Of a stretch of 59,346 nt of DNA, positions 1 to 6,929 are shown in pieces; the stretch's first letter is position 1, and each line of letters begins with the position of its first letter. The position numbers and the translations under genes are program-made. Origin of the DNA: Candidatus Stahliibacteriota bacterium (GTDB lineage: Bacteria > Hydrothermota > Tepidihabitantia > SM23-42); contig JAUVZL010000010.1 of assembly GCA_030602565.1 (NCBI GenBank), forward strand, positions 1 through 59,346. Direction: 5' to 3'. The notes under the pieces are model-generated. The model worked only from the letters and a program-made list of their open reading frames with translations. It did no database searches and had not been told where the DNA came from.

Positions 1-119
1 TGCTGATGGCGATTTATATCTGTTTGGTCCGAAGAATTGCTGATAGCGTAATCCTTTCTTTTCTTTCCCTTTAAAGAAAAGACTTTCTTTAGTGCTTCTA
101 TTGAAAGCTCTATAATCAT
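1..119 (-). CDS. possible N-terminal fragment of an unknown protein, cut by the window edge
   Basis: On the minus strand an open frame starts at the ATG whose first base is 119 and runs off the window without a stop. The visible part is about 39 residues, starts MIIELSIEALKKVF and is rich in Lys and Ser. There is no clear ribosome binding site. A 17-bp palindrome (118-134, arms ATGTTATA/TATAACAT) sits on the start codon and could be an operator or simply one of the many intergenic palindromes. I do not recognise the family, and it may not be a gene. Confidence 0.25.
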   Translation of the reverse strand, partial: MIIELSIEALKKVFSLKGKKRKDYAISNSSDQTDINRHQ

Positions 120-141
120 GTTATAGTATAACATATAAGTC

Positions 142-157
142 GTCTGATTTATCAGAC
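142..157. repeat. small palindrome GTCTGAT-TT-ATCAGAC
   Basis: A perfect 7-bp inverted repeat around TT. It belongs to a family of hairpins with a TGAT/ATCA core next to the loop and variable outer arms. Other members lie at 40326, 40411 and 58524. Confidence 0.6.
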
Positions 158-171
158 ACCGCATCAAAATA

Positions 172-253
172 CCCAATTCACCCCGTTAGATAACTGTCTC
201 CGTCGAAACTCCGCACTATTAAAACCACCATGTATCTAACGGGGTAAATCGGG
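172..253. repeat. 82-bp element with 21-bp imperfect terminal inverted repeats
   Basis: Positions 172-192 and 233-253 are inverted copies (19 of 21 matching). The inner 12 bases of each arm, CCCCGTTAGATA and its complement, match perfectly. The inside is unstructured by eye. The layout resembles a short non-autonomous palindromic element. No gene is visible between 120 and 295. Confidence 0.6.
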
Positions 254-294
254 ACACTACATCACGTATTAATTATCCTGTTGTTTATAATAAT

Positions 295-330
295 AAAAAA
301 AAAGCGGGACCAATACGGTCCCGCTTTTTT
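295..330 (-). terminator. Rho-independent terminator of the downstream minus-strand gene
   Basis: The stem GCGGGACC/GGTCCCGC (304-311 with 317-324) has a 5-nt loop and A- and T-tracts on both sides, so it could work in both directions. It lies 16 bp past the stop codon of the secreted-protein gene at 346-1479. Confidence 0.85.
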
Positions 331-345
331 AAACCTTCACAGCAT

Positions 346-1479
346 CTATTTCACAACAACGATATTTTCTGAGCATGCAAAAGTGCCACAGGTCAATCTC
401 ACAAAATAGACACCATTGGGCACATCAACACCCCTTTTATCCCGAGCATTCCAGGTGACCGTATATGAACCAGCATATTTGTATTCATCAACGAGCGTGA
501 TCATCAGCTGCCCGGCTCTGTTGTAGATCTGTAACTTCGCATTATCTGCAATAGGAATACTATAATTTATTGTTGCATGTCTGACAATAGGATCAGGCGC
601 AATGCTGAGGCTAATTCTGCGTGCTAGGTCTTGCGGCGGTTTCTCATGAATACCCAATACTCCAAAGGCATCGAGCATACCATAGACCATTGCTTCCTGT
701 TGATCCGGCGGTGTGCAGGTTCTGAGGTCCAGTGCCCAAAATGCCGTTACCCAGTCACCAACACCAGGATAGAAAATTCCTACGACCTTACTGGAATCTG
801 TATCCTCTAACACACCATGTGCCATGCCATCAGGTACAAGTTCATCCTGGAAAAAAGGGTTTGAAGTGTAGTCAGGAACATTAAGACAGGCAAAGCCAGC
901 GATTTCAGCGAGCCCCTGTACGTTCACTTGAGGGCAATCCCAATGATAATCCTGGTTTGCCGAAGCCAGGTGGAAATAGATTTCCATCCAGCCCATAGGC
1001 ACACCACTCCAAAGCGCATCCTGACCAATGAGCCAGACCTTACCACCGTTATCCATATAAGAACCCAAGTTGGTCTGGTCATTTACTGTCAGGGCTGCTG
1101 TCTCAGTCCACCAGTAGTCATAGGTATTCCAGATTACCATTTCATAATTGAGCATTGTGTCCAAAGATGGACCATCTTCCTCTGGTGTCATAGTCGGACC
1201 GTACCATCCATAATTCCCAGGCCCGAGGATACTATTAAGCAACCCATCCCAGACTGGATCAGGCGAAGTTCCTGGTCCAAAGGTACCAGCTAGATCCTCA
1301 ACAAATAGTACGTCGCCCTGGCGTAGTGGTGGATAGTATGGTGTCGGACTGTTATCCGTGATTTTCTCGACTGGTGTACTGTGATACTCATTGTCCGCAC
1401 GTGAAAGCGGATTGGCAAACGCCACAGACATTGACGCCACACACACCATTATTACAAATATCTTTGACACATGTTTCAT
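346..1479 (-). CDS. secreted protein with FlgD-like/type IX sorting-like C-terminal domain
   Basis: A 377-aa exported protein of unknown activity. The start at 1479 (MKHVSKIFVIMV) is chosen because AAAGGAG lies 5 nt before it; a longer frame would begin at 1500. Residues 1-22 form a signal peptide ending near AFA-N. The middle, about residues 55-265, holds many W, Y and D residues and a phrase like IWNTYDYWW, resembling domains that assess a dated or broadcast event string; I cannot name it. The last 85 residues (SIAPDPIVRHATINYSIP to GVYFVRLTCG) are a beta-sandwich of the FlgD-Ig/T9SS type A kind, used for outer-surface delivery or anchoring. It has its own promoter and terminator, so it is monocistronic. 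Confidence 0.8.
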   Translation of the reverse strand: MKHVSKIFVIMVCVASMSVAFANPLSRADNEYHSTPVEKITDNSPTPYYPPLRQGDVLFVEDLAGTFGPGTSPDPVWDGLLNSILGPGNYGWYGPTMTPEEDGPSLDTMLNYEMVIWNTYDYWWTETAALTVNDQTNLGSYMDNGGKVWLIGQDALWSGVPMGWMEIYFHLASANQDYHWDCPQVNVQGLAEIAGFACLNVPDYTSNPFFQDELVPDGMAHGVLEDTDSSKVVGIFYPGVGDWVTAFWALDLRTCTPPDQQEAMVYGMLDAFGVLGIHEKPPQDLARRISLSIAPDPIVRHATINYSIPIADNAKLQIYNRAGQLMITLVDEYKYAGSYTVTWNARDKRGVDVPNGVYFVRLTCGTFACSENIVVVK

Positions 1480-1510
1480 ACAAACTCCTTTCAGCCTCAA
1501 GGGCTATATT

Positions 1511-1538
1511 ATTATAAACAAAATCGCTTTCTTGTCAA
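1511..1538 (-). promoter_or_regulatory. sigma-70-type promoter for the 346-1479 gene
   Basis: Reading the minus strand: TTGACA (1538-1533), 16-bp spacer, TATAAT (1516-1511). A leader of roughly 25 nt with a Shine-Dalgarno follows, so this is one of the few leadered transcripts among the promoters identified here. Confidence 0.8.
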
Positions 1539-1597
1539 GGACTCATTTGTAGTTAAACATTTTATGATGAGTCATCGCTGAAATATCAACGCCCTGC

Positions 1598-1625
1598 TTG
1601 ACAGGAAGTCAGTTTAAGGTAGAAT
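1598..1625 (+). promoter_or_regulatory. promoter TTGACA-N16-TAGAAT, leaderless type
   Basis: The -35 is 1598-1603 and the -10 is 1620-1625. The GTG start follows after only 5 nt, so transcription should begin at or next to the start codon. Confidence 0.8.
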
Positions 1626-1630
1626 AATTC

Positions 1631-3529
1631 GTGAAGGAGACGAAAACAAGAGTGCTGCTATTTGCTTCTATCATTTTTCTCACTGCTTTGGGTTTGCGTA
1701 TTGTGAATCTTGAAATAATTAAGGACAATCCATTTTTCAGTTATCCGATAATGGACGAGAAATACCATGATGAGTGGGCGCAGGAAATTGCTGAGGGCAG
1801 ACTATTCGAAAGGGTACCGTTCTATAGGGCGCCAGCATACCCGTTTTTTCTCGGCATGATATATGCAGTTTTCGGACATGGATACTATACAGCAAGGTTA
1901 ATAGGGGTTATTCTTGGTTCATTGTCATGCCTTTTGATATTCATTGTTGGAAAAGAAGTATATTCGCTCAAAGTTGGTGTCTTGGCTGGTTTCTTGGCGT
2001 GTTTCTACAGTATGTTAATATATTTTGATTCCATGCTATTGACAACATATTTAGAGCTGTTTTTCTGTCTTTTTGGCTTCTTATTTCTATTGATGTGGTT
2101 CAAGAAAAAAACTGCCTTAAATATCATTCTTACAGGTATTTTTTGGGGACTTGTCACAATCACAAGACCGAATTTCTTAATATTTGTACCAGTCTTAGCA
2201 ATCTACATGTTCTGCATATTAAAAGAAAAATCGCTAAAAGAACGCCTGGCGCCAGTCATTCTATTCACTGCTGGCATGATACCAGCCATTCTGACTGTGA
2301 TGATAGTGAATATTGCGGTCGGAAAAGATACTGTTCTATTAGCATGGAATGGCGGCATCAACTTCTATCTTGGCAATAACCCTGAAGCAAATGGCTGGTC
2401 AGCTACTTCTCCTGATATAGATGCCACCTGGTGGGGCGGTTATAAAGACGCAATACTAATCGCTGAAAGAGATTGTGGCAAACATTTGTTGCCATCCCAG
2501 GTGTCTGATTATTGGTTCAAAAGAGGATTTCAATACATATTTGCAGAACCTTTTAGGTGGGCAGGACTGATGATAAAAAAAGCATATCTATTGCTAAACT
2601 CATATGAACTATCAAATAATCAAAGTATAGCAACATTTACAAGATTTTCTCCATTACTTCAATTTCCATTATTGAGTTTCGGCATAATCGTCGCACTAGG
2701 CATTATGGGATTCATTGTTTCAACAAAAGATAAGAGGGTGGGAGTCGTTGCACTCTTTGTACTGGTCTATTCATTGGGTCTCATTCTATTCTTTATACCA
2801 GCACGTTACAGAATGCCGCTGGTGCCTTTTCTATTGGTTTTCGCATCACATTTCATTTTCTGGCTCATCCAGAGATTCAAAGAAAAAGCACTTAGGCAAG
2901 TTATGCTGTCGATTATTGCGATAACCGTGATGACAACATTTGCTCACACGAATTTCTATGATACACACTCGGACATGGTTAATAGCAGTGAAGTATATGC
3001 TAGTTTCGGTAATCGATATTTTGAATCTGGTAACTATGATAAAGCAATCATTGAATACCAAAAGGCTTTGAAATACGACCCTCACAATGGAGATGCAATG
3101 AATGCTCTGGCTAACACTTACTTAGCATTGGGACAAAAGAATAAAGCGATCATGTTGTTCAAGCAATCACTCAGTATAAAGGAAAATGCCGACGCCTTTT
3201 GTAAACTTGGAATTATAAATTTCCAGCAAGGCATGATAGATAGTGCACAGATTTACTTTGCTAAGGCAATTACAGTGGACTCAACTAATCCAGAAGTCTA
3301 TTACTATATTGGCATGTCTCATGCATTTGGCAGAAAACCTCACCTTGCCATCAAATACCTGGAAACCTCACTACAATATTACCCTGACCCTAAATATTTA
3401 AGCAACATTTATTACAATCTTGGTAAGCTTTGTTTAGAAGTTGGCAACAAAAAAGAAGCAAAGCAACATTTGCTCAAAGCGGGACTGAAATACAAAGACG
3501 TTGCCAGGCTATTAGAAATGACAAATTAA
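1631..3529 (+). CDS. GT39/PMT-like membrane glycosyltransferase with C-terminal TPR repeats
   Basis: A 632-aa integral membrane protein. About a dozen hydrophobic segments lie between residues 8 and 440. Early acidic residues (PIMDEKYHDEWAQEIAEG) sit in the first extracytoplasmic loop, as in the ArnT/PMT (GT-C fold) family, which transfers sugars from polyprenyl-phosphate donors to proteins or lipids. From about residue 455 to the end there are at least four TPR units (FGNRYFESGNYDKAIIEYQKAL and repeats), probably extracytoplasmic for protein docking. It starts at GTG 1631, directly after the leaderless promoter. The substrate cannot be inferred. It is monocistronic and no acceptor protein is encoded nearby. 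Confidence 0.8.
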   Translation: MKETKTRVLLFASIIFLTALGLRIVNLEIIKDNPFFSYPIMDEKYHDEWAQEIAEGRLFERVPFYRAPAYPFFLGMIYAVFGHGYYTARLIGVILGSLSCLLIFIVGKEVYSLKVGVLAGFLACFYSMLIYFDSMLLTTYLELFFCLFGFLFLLMWFKKKTALNIILTGIFWGLVTITRPNFLIFVPVLAIYMFCILKEKSLKERLAPVILFTAGMIPAILTVMIVNIAVGKDTVLLAWNGGINFYLGNNPEANGWSATSPDIDATWWGGYKDAILIAERDCGKHLLPSQVSDYWFKRGFQYIFAEPFRWAGLMIKKAYLLLNSYELSNNQSIATFTRFSPLLQFPLLSFGIIVALGIMGFIVSTKDKRVGVVALFVLVYSLGLILFFIPARYRMPLVPFLLVFASHFIFWLIQRFKEKALRQVMLSIIAITVMTTFAHTNFYDTHSDMVNSSEVYASFGNRYFESGNYDKAIIEYQKALKYDPHNGDAMNALANTYLALGQKNKAIMLFKQSLSIKENADAFCKLGIINFQQGMIDSAQIYFAKAITVDSTNPEVYYYIGMSHAFGRKPHLAIKYLETSLQYYPDPKYLSNIYYNLGKLCLEVGNKKEAKQHLLKAGLKYKDVARLLEMTN

Positions 3530-3537
3530 GGATAACT

Positions 3538-3746
3538 GGGGTCAAATCTAAACACTTTACATTACGGCATTGATCGAATGAGACACCACGGCACTCTCAT
3601 GTAAAGTGTTTAGAGGCTGACCGAGAATAAGGAGTAGGGGCTTTAGCCCCGTCAAAAATTGTCGAAATATCAATTGAATTAACGAGCCTAAAGGCTCTAC
3701 TCCAAGAAATTTCGACATTCTCGGTCACCCTGTTTAGATTTGACTC
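3538..3746. repeat. nested inverted-repeat element between convergent genes
   Basis: The outer arms GGGGTCAAATCTAAACA (3538-3554) and its complement with one mismatch (3730-3746) enclose two further inverted repeats: TCTAAACACTTTACAT (3546-3561) with 3598-3613, and TGACCGAGAAT with ATTCTCGGTCA. Small hairpins such as GGGGCTTTAGCCCC lie inside. It fills the gap between two convergent genes and may also serve as their terminator. Confidence 0.65.
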
Positions 3747-3748
3747 CA

Positions 3749-4852
3749 CTACTCCCTTTTGATAATAATATTACGTTTTTTTAACTCGGCTTTTATGTTC
3801 CTGCACAGTTTTTTGTCCATGCCTAAATGTTCGGGTGGAACAATGCCGAAATGCTCATAATCCTTTATACACTGTGTTATAATAGAACCAGTGTACGCGG
3901 TCATCCGCGCCATCGAAGTAATGTCCTTTTTCTTGTCGTAATAATCAACACAAGTGAATTGCCTTTTCTTACTGCCCTTTTTGATTTCGATTATTAGTAT
4001 TGATAGATCCTCTTTGTCACCACCCCTTAGAATATTTCTGAGGTACTCGATGTTTACGTCTTTTATGCTGACCAATCTTTTTCTGTAGCGAACCGATTGT
4101 TCTGAGAAAAAACCGCAGTCTATGAGCGTTTTGAATAACTGCGCGTGCCCTGGGTATCTTATGGTCTTCTCTTCCATATTTTTTACATGCTTCAATGTCT
4201 TCAAGAGGGTACGCAGACCATCAGTGTAAAAACACTCAAGTCGACCTATCTTAGGTATGGAGAACTCCTCAACTCCGCTCAATGCCTGGACCGTCATCAG
4301 CTCTTTGTTTTTCACAATCTTTGATGGTCTAGCATATTCTTCTATGACATCGGCAAGGGACCAGGTAACGTGATAATTAAACGGAGGTTCTGGCTTCTGC
4401 GGTATGCCACCCACTAAAATCCTTAGGTTATCAATCCCCTTAAACTCCTGGTAAGTTTCGCCAATAAGAATATTGCTCAAACCCGGGGCAAAACCAGCAT
4501 CCGGGACAATCCTGATACCTTCTTGTTCGGCTTTCTCATGCAATAAAAAAGGATCTTCAGGAGAATAAGATAAATCAACAAGGTCGACGCCGGCACTTAT
4601 CGCACAATCCATAGTGTAAAAACCCATTGCCGCAGGTAAAGCGCCAACAATAACATCAAAAGGTTTAATCAACCTGATAAACTTCACCTTATTCGTCACA
4701 TTGAATTCCCGAGCATTAACCGCGGTAGTTTTCTTCAATTGCCGGAGAAGGTTTATATCATTGTCCAATACTGTAACTGCGTGCCCTGATTTCACCAAAT
4801 CTTGAGCTACTACACTACCTTGCATACCAGCACCAACAACACAGATATTCAT
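3749..4852 (-). CDS. saccharopine dehydrogenase-family NAD(P) oxidoreductase
   Basis: A 367-aa cytoplasmic enzyme. The N-terminus MNICVVGAGMQGSVVAQDL is a Rossmann GxGxxG dinucleotide site, followed by an acidic residue at the end of strand 2 (VLDNDINL). The phrase VGALPAAMGFYTMDCAISAGVDLVDLSY and the substrate-domain segment PDAGFAPGLSNILIG are typical of saccharopine dehydrogenase/lysine 6-dehydrogenase relatives. The reaction is probably oxidative deamination or reductive condensation at an amino-acid side chain; the exact substrate (lysine, carboxynorspermidine or other) is undetermined. It has its own leaderless promoter and no operon partner. Confidence 0.8.
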   Translation of the reverse strand: MNICVVGAGMQGSVVAQDLVKSGHAVTVLDNDINLLRQLKKTTAVNAREFNVTNKVKFIRLIKPFDVIVGALPAAMGFYTMDCAISAGVDLVDLSYSPEDPFLLHEKAEQEGIRIVPDAGFAPGLSNILIGETYQEFKGIDNLRILVGGIPQKPEPPFNYHVTWSLADVIEEYARPSKIVKNKELMTVQALSGVEEFSIPKIGRLECFYTDGLRTLLKTLKHVKNMEEKTIRYPGHAQLFKTLIDCGFFSEQSVRYRKRLVSIKDVNIEYLRNILRGGDKEDLSILIIEIKKGSKKRQFTCVDYYDKKKDITSMARMTAYTGSIITQCIKDYEHFGIVPPEHLGMDKKLCRNIKAELKKRNIIIKRE

Positions 4853-4857
4853 AGCAT

Positions 4858-4885
4858 ATTATAGCTATTTTTATGGAGAAATCAA
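4858..4885 (-). promoter_or_regulatory. promoter TTGATT-N16-TATAAT, leaderless type
   Basis: Minus strand: -35 at 4885-4880, -10 at 4863-4858, then 5 nt to the ATG at 4852. Confidence 0.8.
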
Positions 4886-5003
4886 CAAGTTATTAAGTAA
4901 TTGTTCAAAACTCATACGTTATTGACATTGCCTGTTATCTAACGCAGAAACTTGGAAACCCTCACCCCATCCCTCTCCCTTTTTAAGGGAGAGGGAGTAT
5001 TAT

Positions 5004-5142
5004 ATTTCACCCATGCCGCAAGCGTATTTCAATCGAGGTTTCGAAACCTCCCCTGTAGTAATAATCCCAATGTAAGGTGGGAGCGACTTTCCAGTCGCGA
5101 TAACGGTTGTATTGTCTCCTTTTCTCCCCGTCTCCGTTTCCC
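5004..5142. repeat. left copy of 139-bp direct repeat bracketing the RiPP island
   Basis: This block matches 16801-16939 in the same orientation at 138 of 139 positions; the only difference is G at 5037 versus C at 16834. It contains the palindrome GAGGTTTCGAAACCTC (broken by that change in the right copy) and the hairpin GCGACT-TTCC-AGTCGC. The minus strand is open across it, but both copies carry the same text in unrelated contexts, so I treat it as a dispersed repeat and not a gene. Confidence 0.9.
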
Positions 5143-5244
5143 AGTCAATTTTCACCCACTCGATTGGGAGATGCGCCATCTGTTCTAAGTCCTTAATAAA
5201 GCTGTGTAATCTGCTTAAATCTCCATCATCGAAGATCTGACTTG

Positions 5245-5279
5245 TGACAAATTTGTCAAAACCACTGACAAATCTGTCA
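5245..5279. promoter_or_regulatory. pair of TGACA-type palindromes, two helical turns apart
   Basis: TGACAAATTTGTCA (5245-5258, perfect) and TGACAAATCTGTCA (5266-5279) start 21 bp apart, so the same DNA face is presented. They lie about 150-170 bp before the predicted sigma-54 start, a usual place for upstream activator sites of an enhancer-binding protein. Confidence 0.6.
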
Positions 5280-5341
5280 CTCACGCAGAATGTTGTACCG
5301 CAAGCCATTACGGCATTTTTCACTGATTTTATCGAAAACCC

Positions 5342-5359
5342 TGTGACAGAAATGTCACA
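5342..5359. promoter_or_regulatory. operator-like palindrome TGTGACA-N4-TGTCACA
   Basis: A perfect 7-bp inverted repeat whose centre is 48 bp upstream of the sigma-54 TGG. It shares its TGACA/TGTCA core with the two palindromes further upstream. Confidence 0.65.
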
Positions 5360-5397
5360 ACCGAGAATTTAAGTCTTGAAATTTCAAACCTTTACAT

Positions 5398-5413
5398 TGG
5401 CATGAAAATTGCT
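5398..5413 (+). promoter_or_regulatory. sigma-54 promoter of the RiPP cluster
   Basis: TGGCATGAAAATTGCT fits the -24/-12 consensus with exactly 10 bp between GG (5399-5400) and GC (5411-5412). Start of transcription is expected near 5424, leaving a leader of about 260 nt before the precursor gene. Confidence 0.75.
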
Positions 5414-5527
5414 GTATACTATTGCAAAGGAAAAATATAGGTTGTTTCTCAAACGATTTCTCTTCCTACAAGAATTTTGTCTCTTTTAGTCCCGGGCTAA
5501 TTGCGAAGGCAAAATGAAAGGAGGTAT

Positions 5528-5605
5528 ATGGTAGCGAAATTCGATACGGTCCTAATCCATATCGTTCCTATATCTCGATACATAAAGGGAAAAAGGGTTA
5601 TTTAG
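5528..5605 (+). CDS. 25-aa ORF in the leader of the RiPP transcript
   Basis: ATG 5528 is preceded by AAAGGAGG ending 3 nt upstream, among the strongest ribosome binding sites in the window. The peptide starts MVAKFDTVLIHIV and ends with a basic stretch and stop TAG (5603-5605). It has no Cys, so it is not a second core peptide of the same type. It could be a regulatory leader peptide translated ahead of the precursor, or a chance ORF. No homologue is recognised. Confidence 0.4.
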   Translation: MVAKFDTVLIHIVPISRYIKGKRVI

Positions 5606-5685
5606 AAAGGTTAGAACTAATCCTTAGGTCAAACGGAATTTTAATAAACCGTATATTGTGCAAACCATTAATCAAGGAGGAACAC

Positions 5686-5850
5686 ATGAAGGAAGTAATA
5701 ACGCAAGATACTGAGTTGATACATGTAATGGAAAGTCGTAATGCTCCAGCAAATAGCGTCGCTGGTCTTTTACTCCTGTCCTTAGTCAATGGTAGTGCCA
5801 GAGCTTGTTGCTGTTGTAATTGCAATTGCAATTGCTGTTGCATATCATAA
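5686..5850 (+). CDS. Cys-rich RiPP precursor peptide, SagA/streptolysin S-like
   Basis: A 54-aa precursor. The start at 5686 is chosen because AAGGAGG (5674-5680) precedes it by 5 nt; the open frame extends 10 codons further but without a ribosome site. The leader (about residues 1-38) starts MKEVITQDTELIHVMESR and ends LLLLSLVNGSAR. The core, ACCCCNCNCNCCCIS, has nine Cys in 15 residues. Alternating and stacked Cys is typical of the streptolysin S/listeriolysin S group, where YcaO and SagB enzymes turn Cys into thiazoles. The Asn residues cannot cyclise and would separate the azoles. The core DNA is a near-repeat of AATTGC and could lengthen or shorten by slippage. The modifying enzymes follow immediately downstream. 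The maturation product and its activity are unknown. Confidence 0.85.
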   Translation: MKEVITQDTELIHVMESRNAPANSVAGLLLLSLVNGSARACCCCNCNCNCCCIS

Positions 5851-5863
5851 TGACGCTTGCAAT

Positions 5864-5908
5864 ATATTCAAAGGGGGAGAGCGTAACTCTCTCTCCCCCT
5901 TTGAATAT
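5864..5908 (+). terminator. 18-bp perfect hairpin between precursor and enzyme genes (attenuator-like)
   Basis: Positions 5864-5881 and 5891-5908 are perfect inverted repeats of 18 bp with a 9-nt loop and a G5/C5 block in the stem. No T-tract follows, so it is unlikely to be a full terminator. Such a structure after a precursor gene usually stabilises the upstream mRNA or lowers read-through, giving more precursor than enzyme. Confidence 0.75.
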
Positions 5909-5924
5909 GAATTTCTAGATAGAA

Positions 5925-6923
5925 ATGGCAGAAGAACTTGATCTTCAATGGGTGCGATTAAAGCCATATTATAAAGTTATTAAAGACAGGAAACGACTTT
6001 TTATCATGATGGCTCCCTGTGAGGTATTTGAGATTCCTGGAGATGCCATTTGTTTTGATCTTCTAAAAAAATTAGAGAACGAAAAAGGGTTAAACGTCAA
6101 CGAATTTCAAAAAATGATTAAATCAGGAGAATCAGATAAGATAAACCAATTGATAAAAGAACTCTGGAAGCGTAGTTTTTTAATCAGCTTGGATGGTAGT
6201 GAATTTTTGAATAAACAACAGATGAACAGACTTAGAGAGTGGTTGCCTTTTATAAGCCGTTTTACCAACAAACCATTTGAGCTTGCTGTAAGACTAAAGG
6301 ATCTTCAAATTGGAATTTTCACTAATAATGAGGTTTTAGGAAATAAACTAAAGAAGGCGATCGGGAACATACCATTTTTAGGAAACATAAGTATTTTTAA
6401 AGAGAAATCTACATTAAATTGGCAAGAAAAAGTAGAGGCAATAACATTTGGCGTAGTTGCATCTTTAGGTTTTTATCCAGCATTTTTTCTAAAAGCGAAT
6501 CATATTGCGTTACATTCAGAGAAGCCGATGTTTCCTATAATATTGCTGCCAGATGGATTATCAGGAATTATTGGTCCGTTCATTAAGAAAGGAGAAGGCC
6601 CGTGTTGGAACTGTTTTTATAGACGATATGCGGGTCAAGGTGCAAACCCTGAAATTTATGAATTACTGACAAAAATTTCTTCAGTGGAGAGCAATTATCA
6701 ACTCACCTGGAGTAGTTCACTACTGTCTCAATTAATAATGCCGGAAATCGTTTATGCTCTGACTAATATCGAAATTCCTAGAACCTTAGGGCGGGCATTA
6801 TTTGTTGACTTTATAAATTTCAACATTGTTGACCATCCAGTCTTGATGCTGCCAAGATGTGAATACTGCAGCAATATAAATTTAGCGGAAGAAAAACCAC
6901 CTTATTCTCCTTATGGTTTTTAA
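5925..6923 (+). CDS. ThiF-like TOMM leader-peptide-binding protein (SagC / ocin-ThiF type)
   Basis: A 332-aa protein of the E1-like family that presents the precursor leader to the YcaO enzyme. The N-terminal 100 residues resemble a PqqD-like winged-helix recognition element (RRE). The C-terminal part has the paired zinc motifs CWNC (residues 227-230) and CEYC (312-315). The GPFIKKGEGPCWNCFYRR segment is typical of ocin-ThiF-like proteins. It has no GxGxxG ATP loop, as expected for this non-adenylating group. It starts 17 nt after the hairpin with no strong ribosome site and is followed 6 nt later by the YcaO gene. Confidence 0.85.
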   Translation: MAEELDLQWVRLKPYYKVIKDRKRLFIMMAPCEVFEIPGDAICFDLLKKLENEKGLNVNEFQKMIKSGESDKINQLIKELWKRSFLISLDGSEFLNKQQMNRLREWLPFISRFTNKPFELAVRLKDLQIGIFTNNEVLGNKLKKAIGNIPFLGNISIFKEKSTLNWQEKVEAITFGVVASLGFYPAFFLKANHIALHSEKPMFPIILLPDGLSGIIGPFIKKGEGPCWNCFYRRYAGQGANPEIYELLTKISSVESNYQLTWSSSLLSQLIMPEIVYALTNIEIPRTLGRALFVDFINFNIVDHPVLMLPRCEYCSNINLAEEKPPYSPYGF

Positions 6924-6929
6924 AATAAG

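Noticed and set aside
5000..5323. Minus-strand 107-aa frame as a protein gene
   Set aside because: Its C-terminal half lies in the 139-bp repeat that is also open at 16725-16952 with unrelated upstream text, and the rest covers operator palindromes and has no ribosome site.
5656..5685. Longer start for the RiPP precursor (10 extra residues)
   Set aside because: No ribosome binding site there, while AAGGAGG sits 5 nt before the ATG at 5686.
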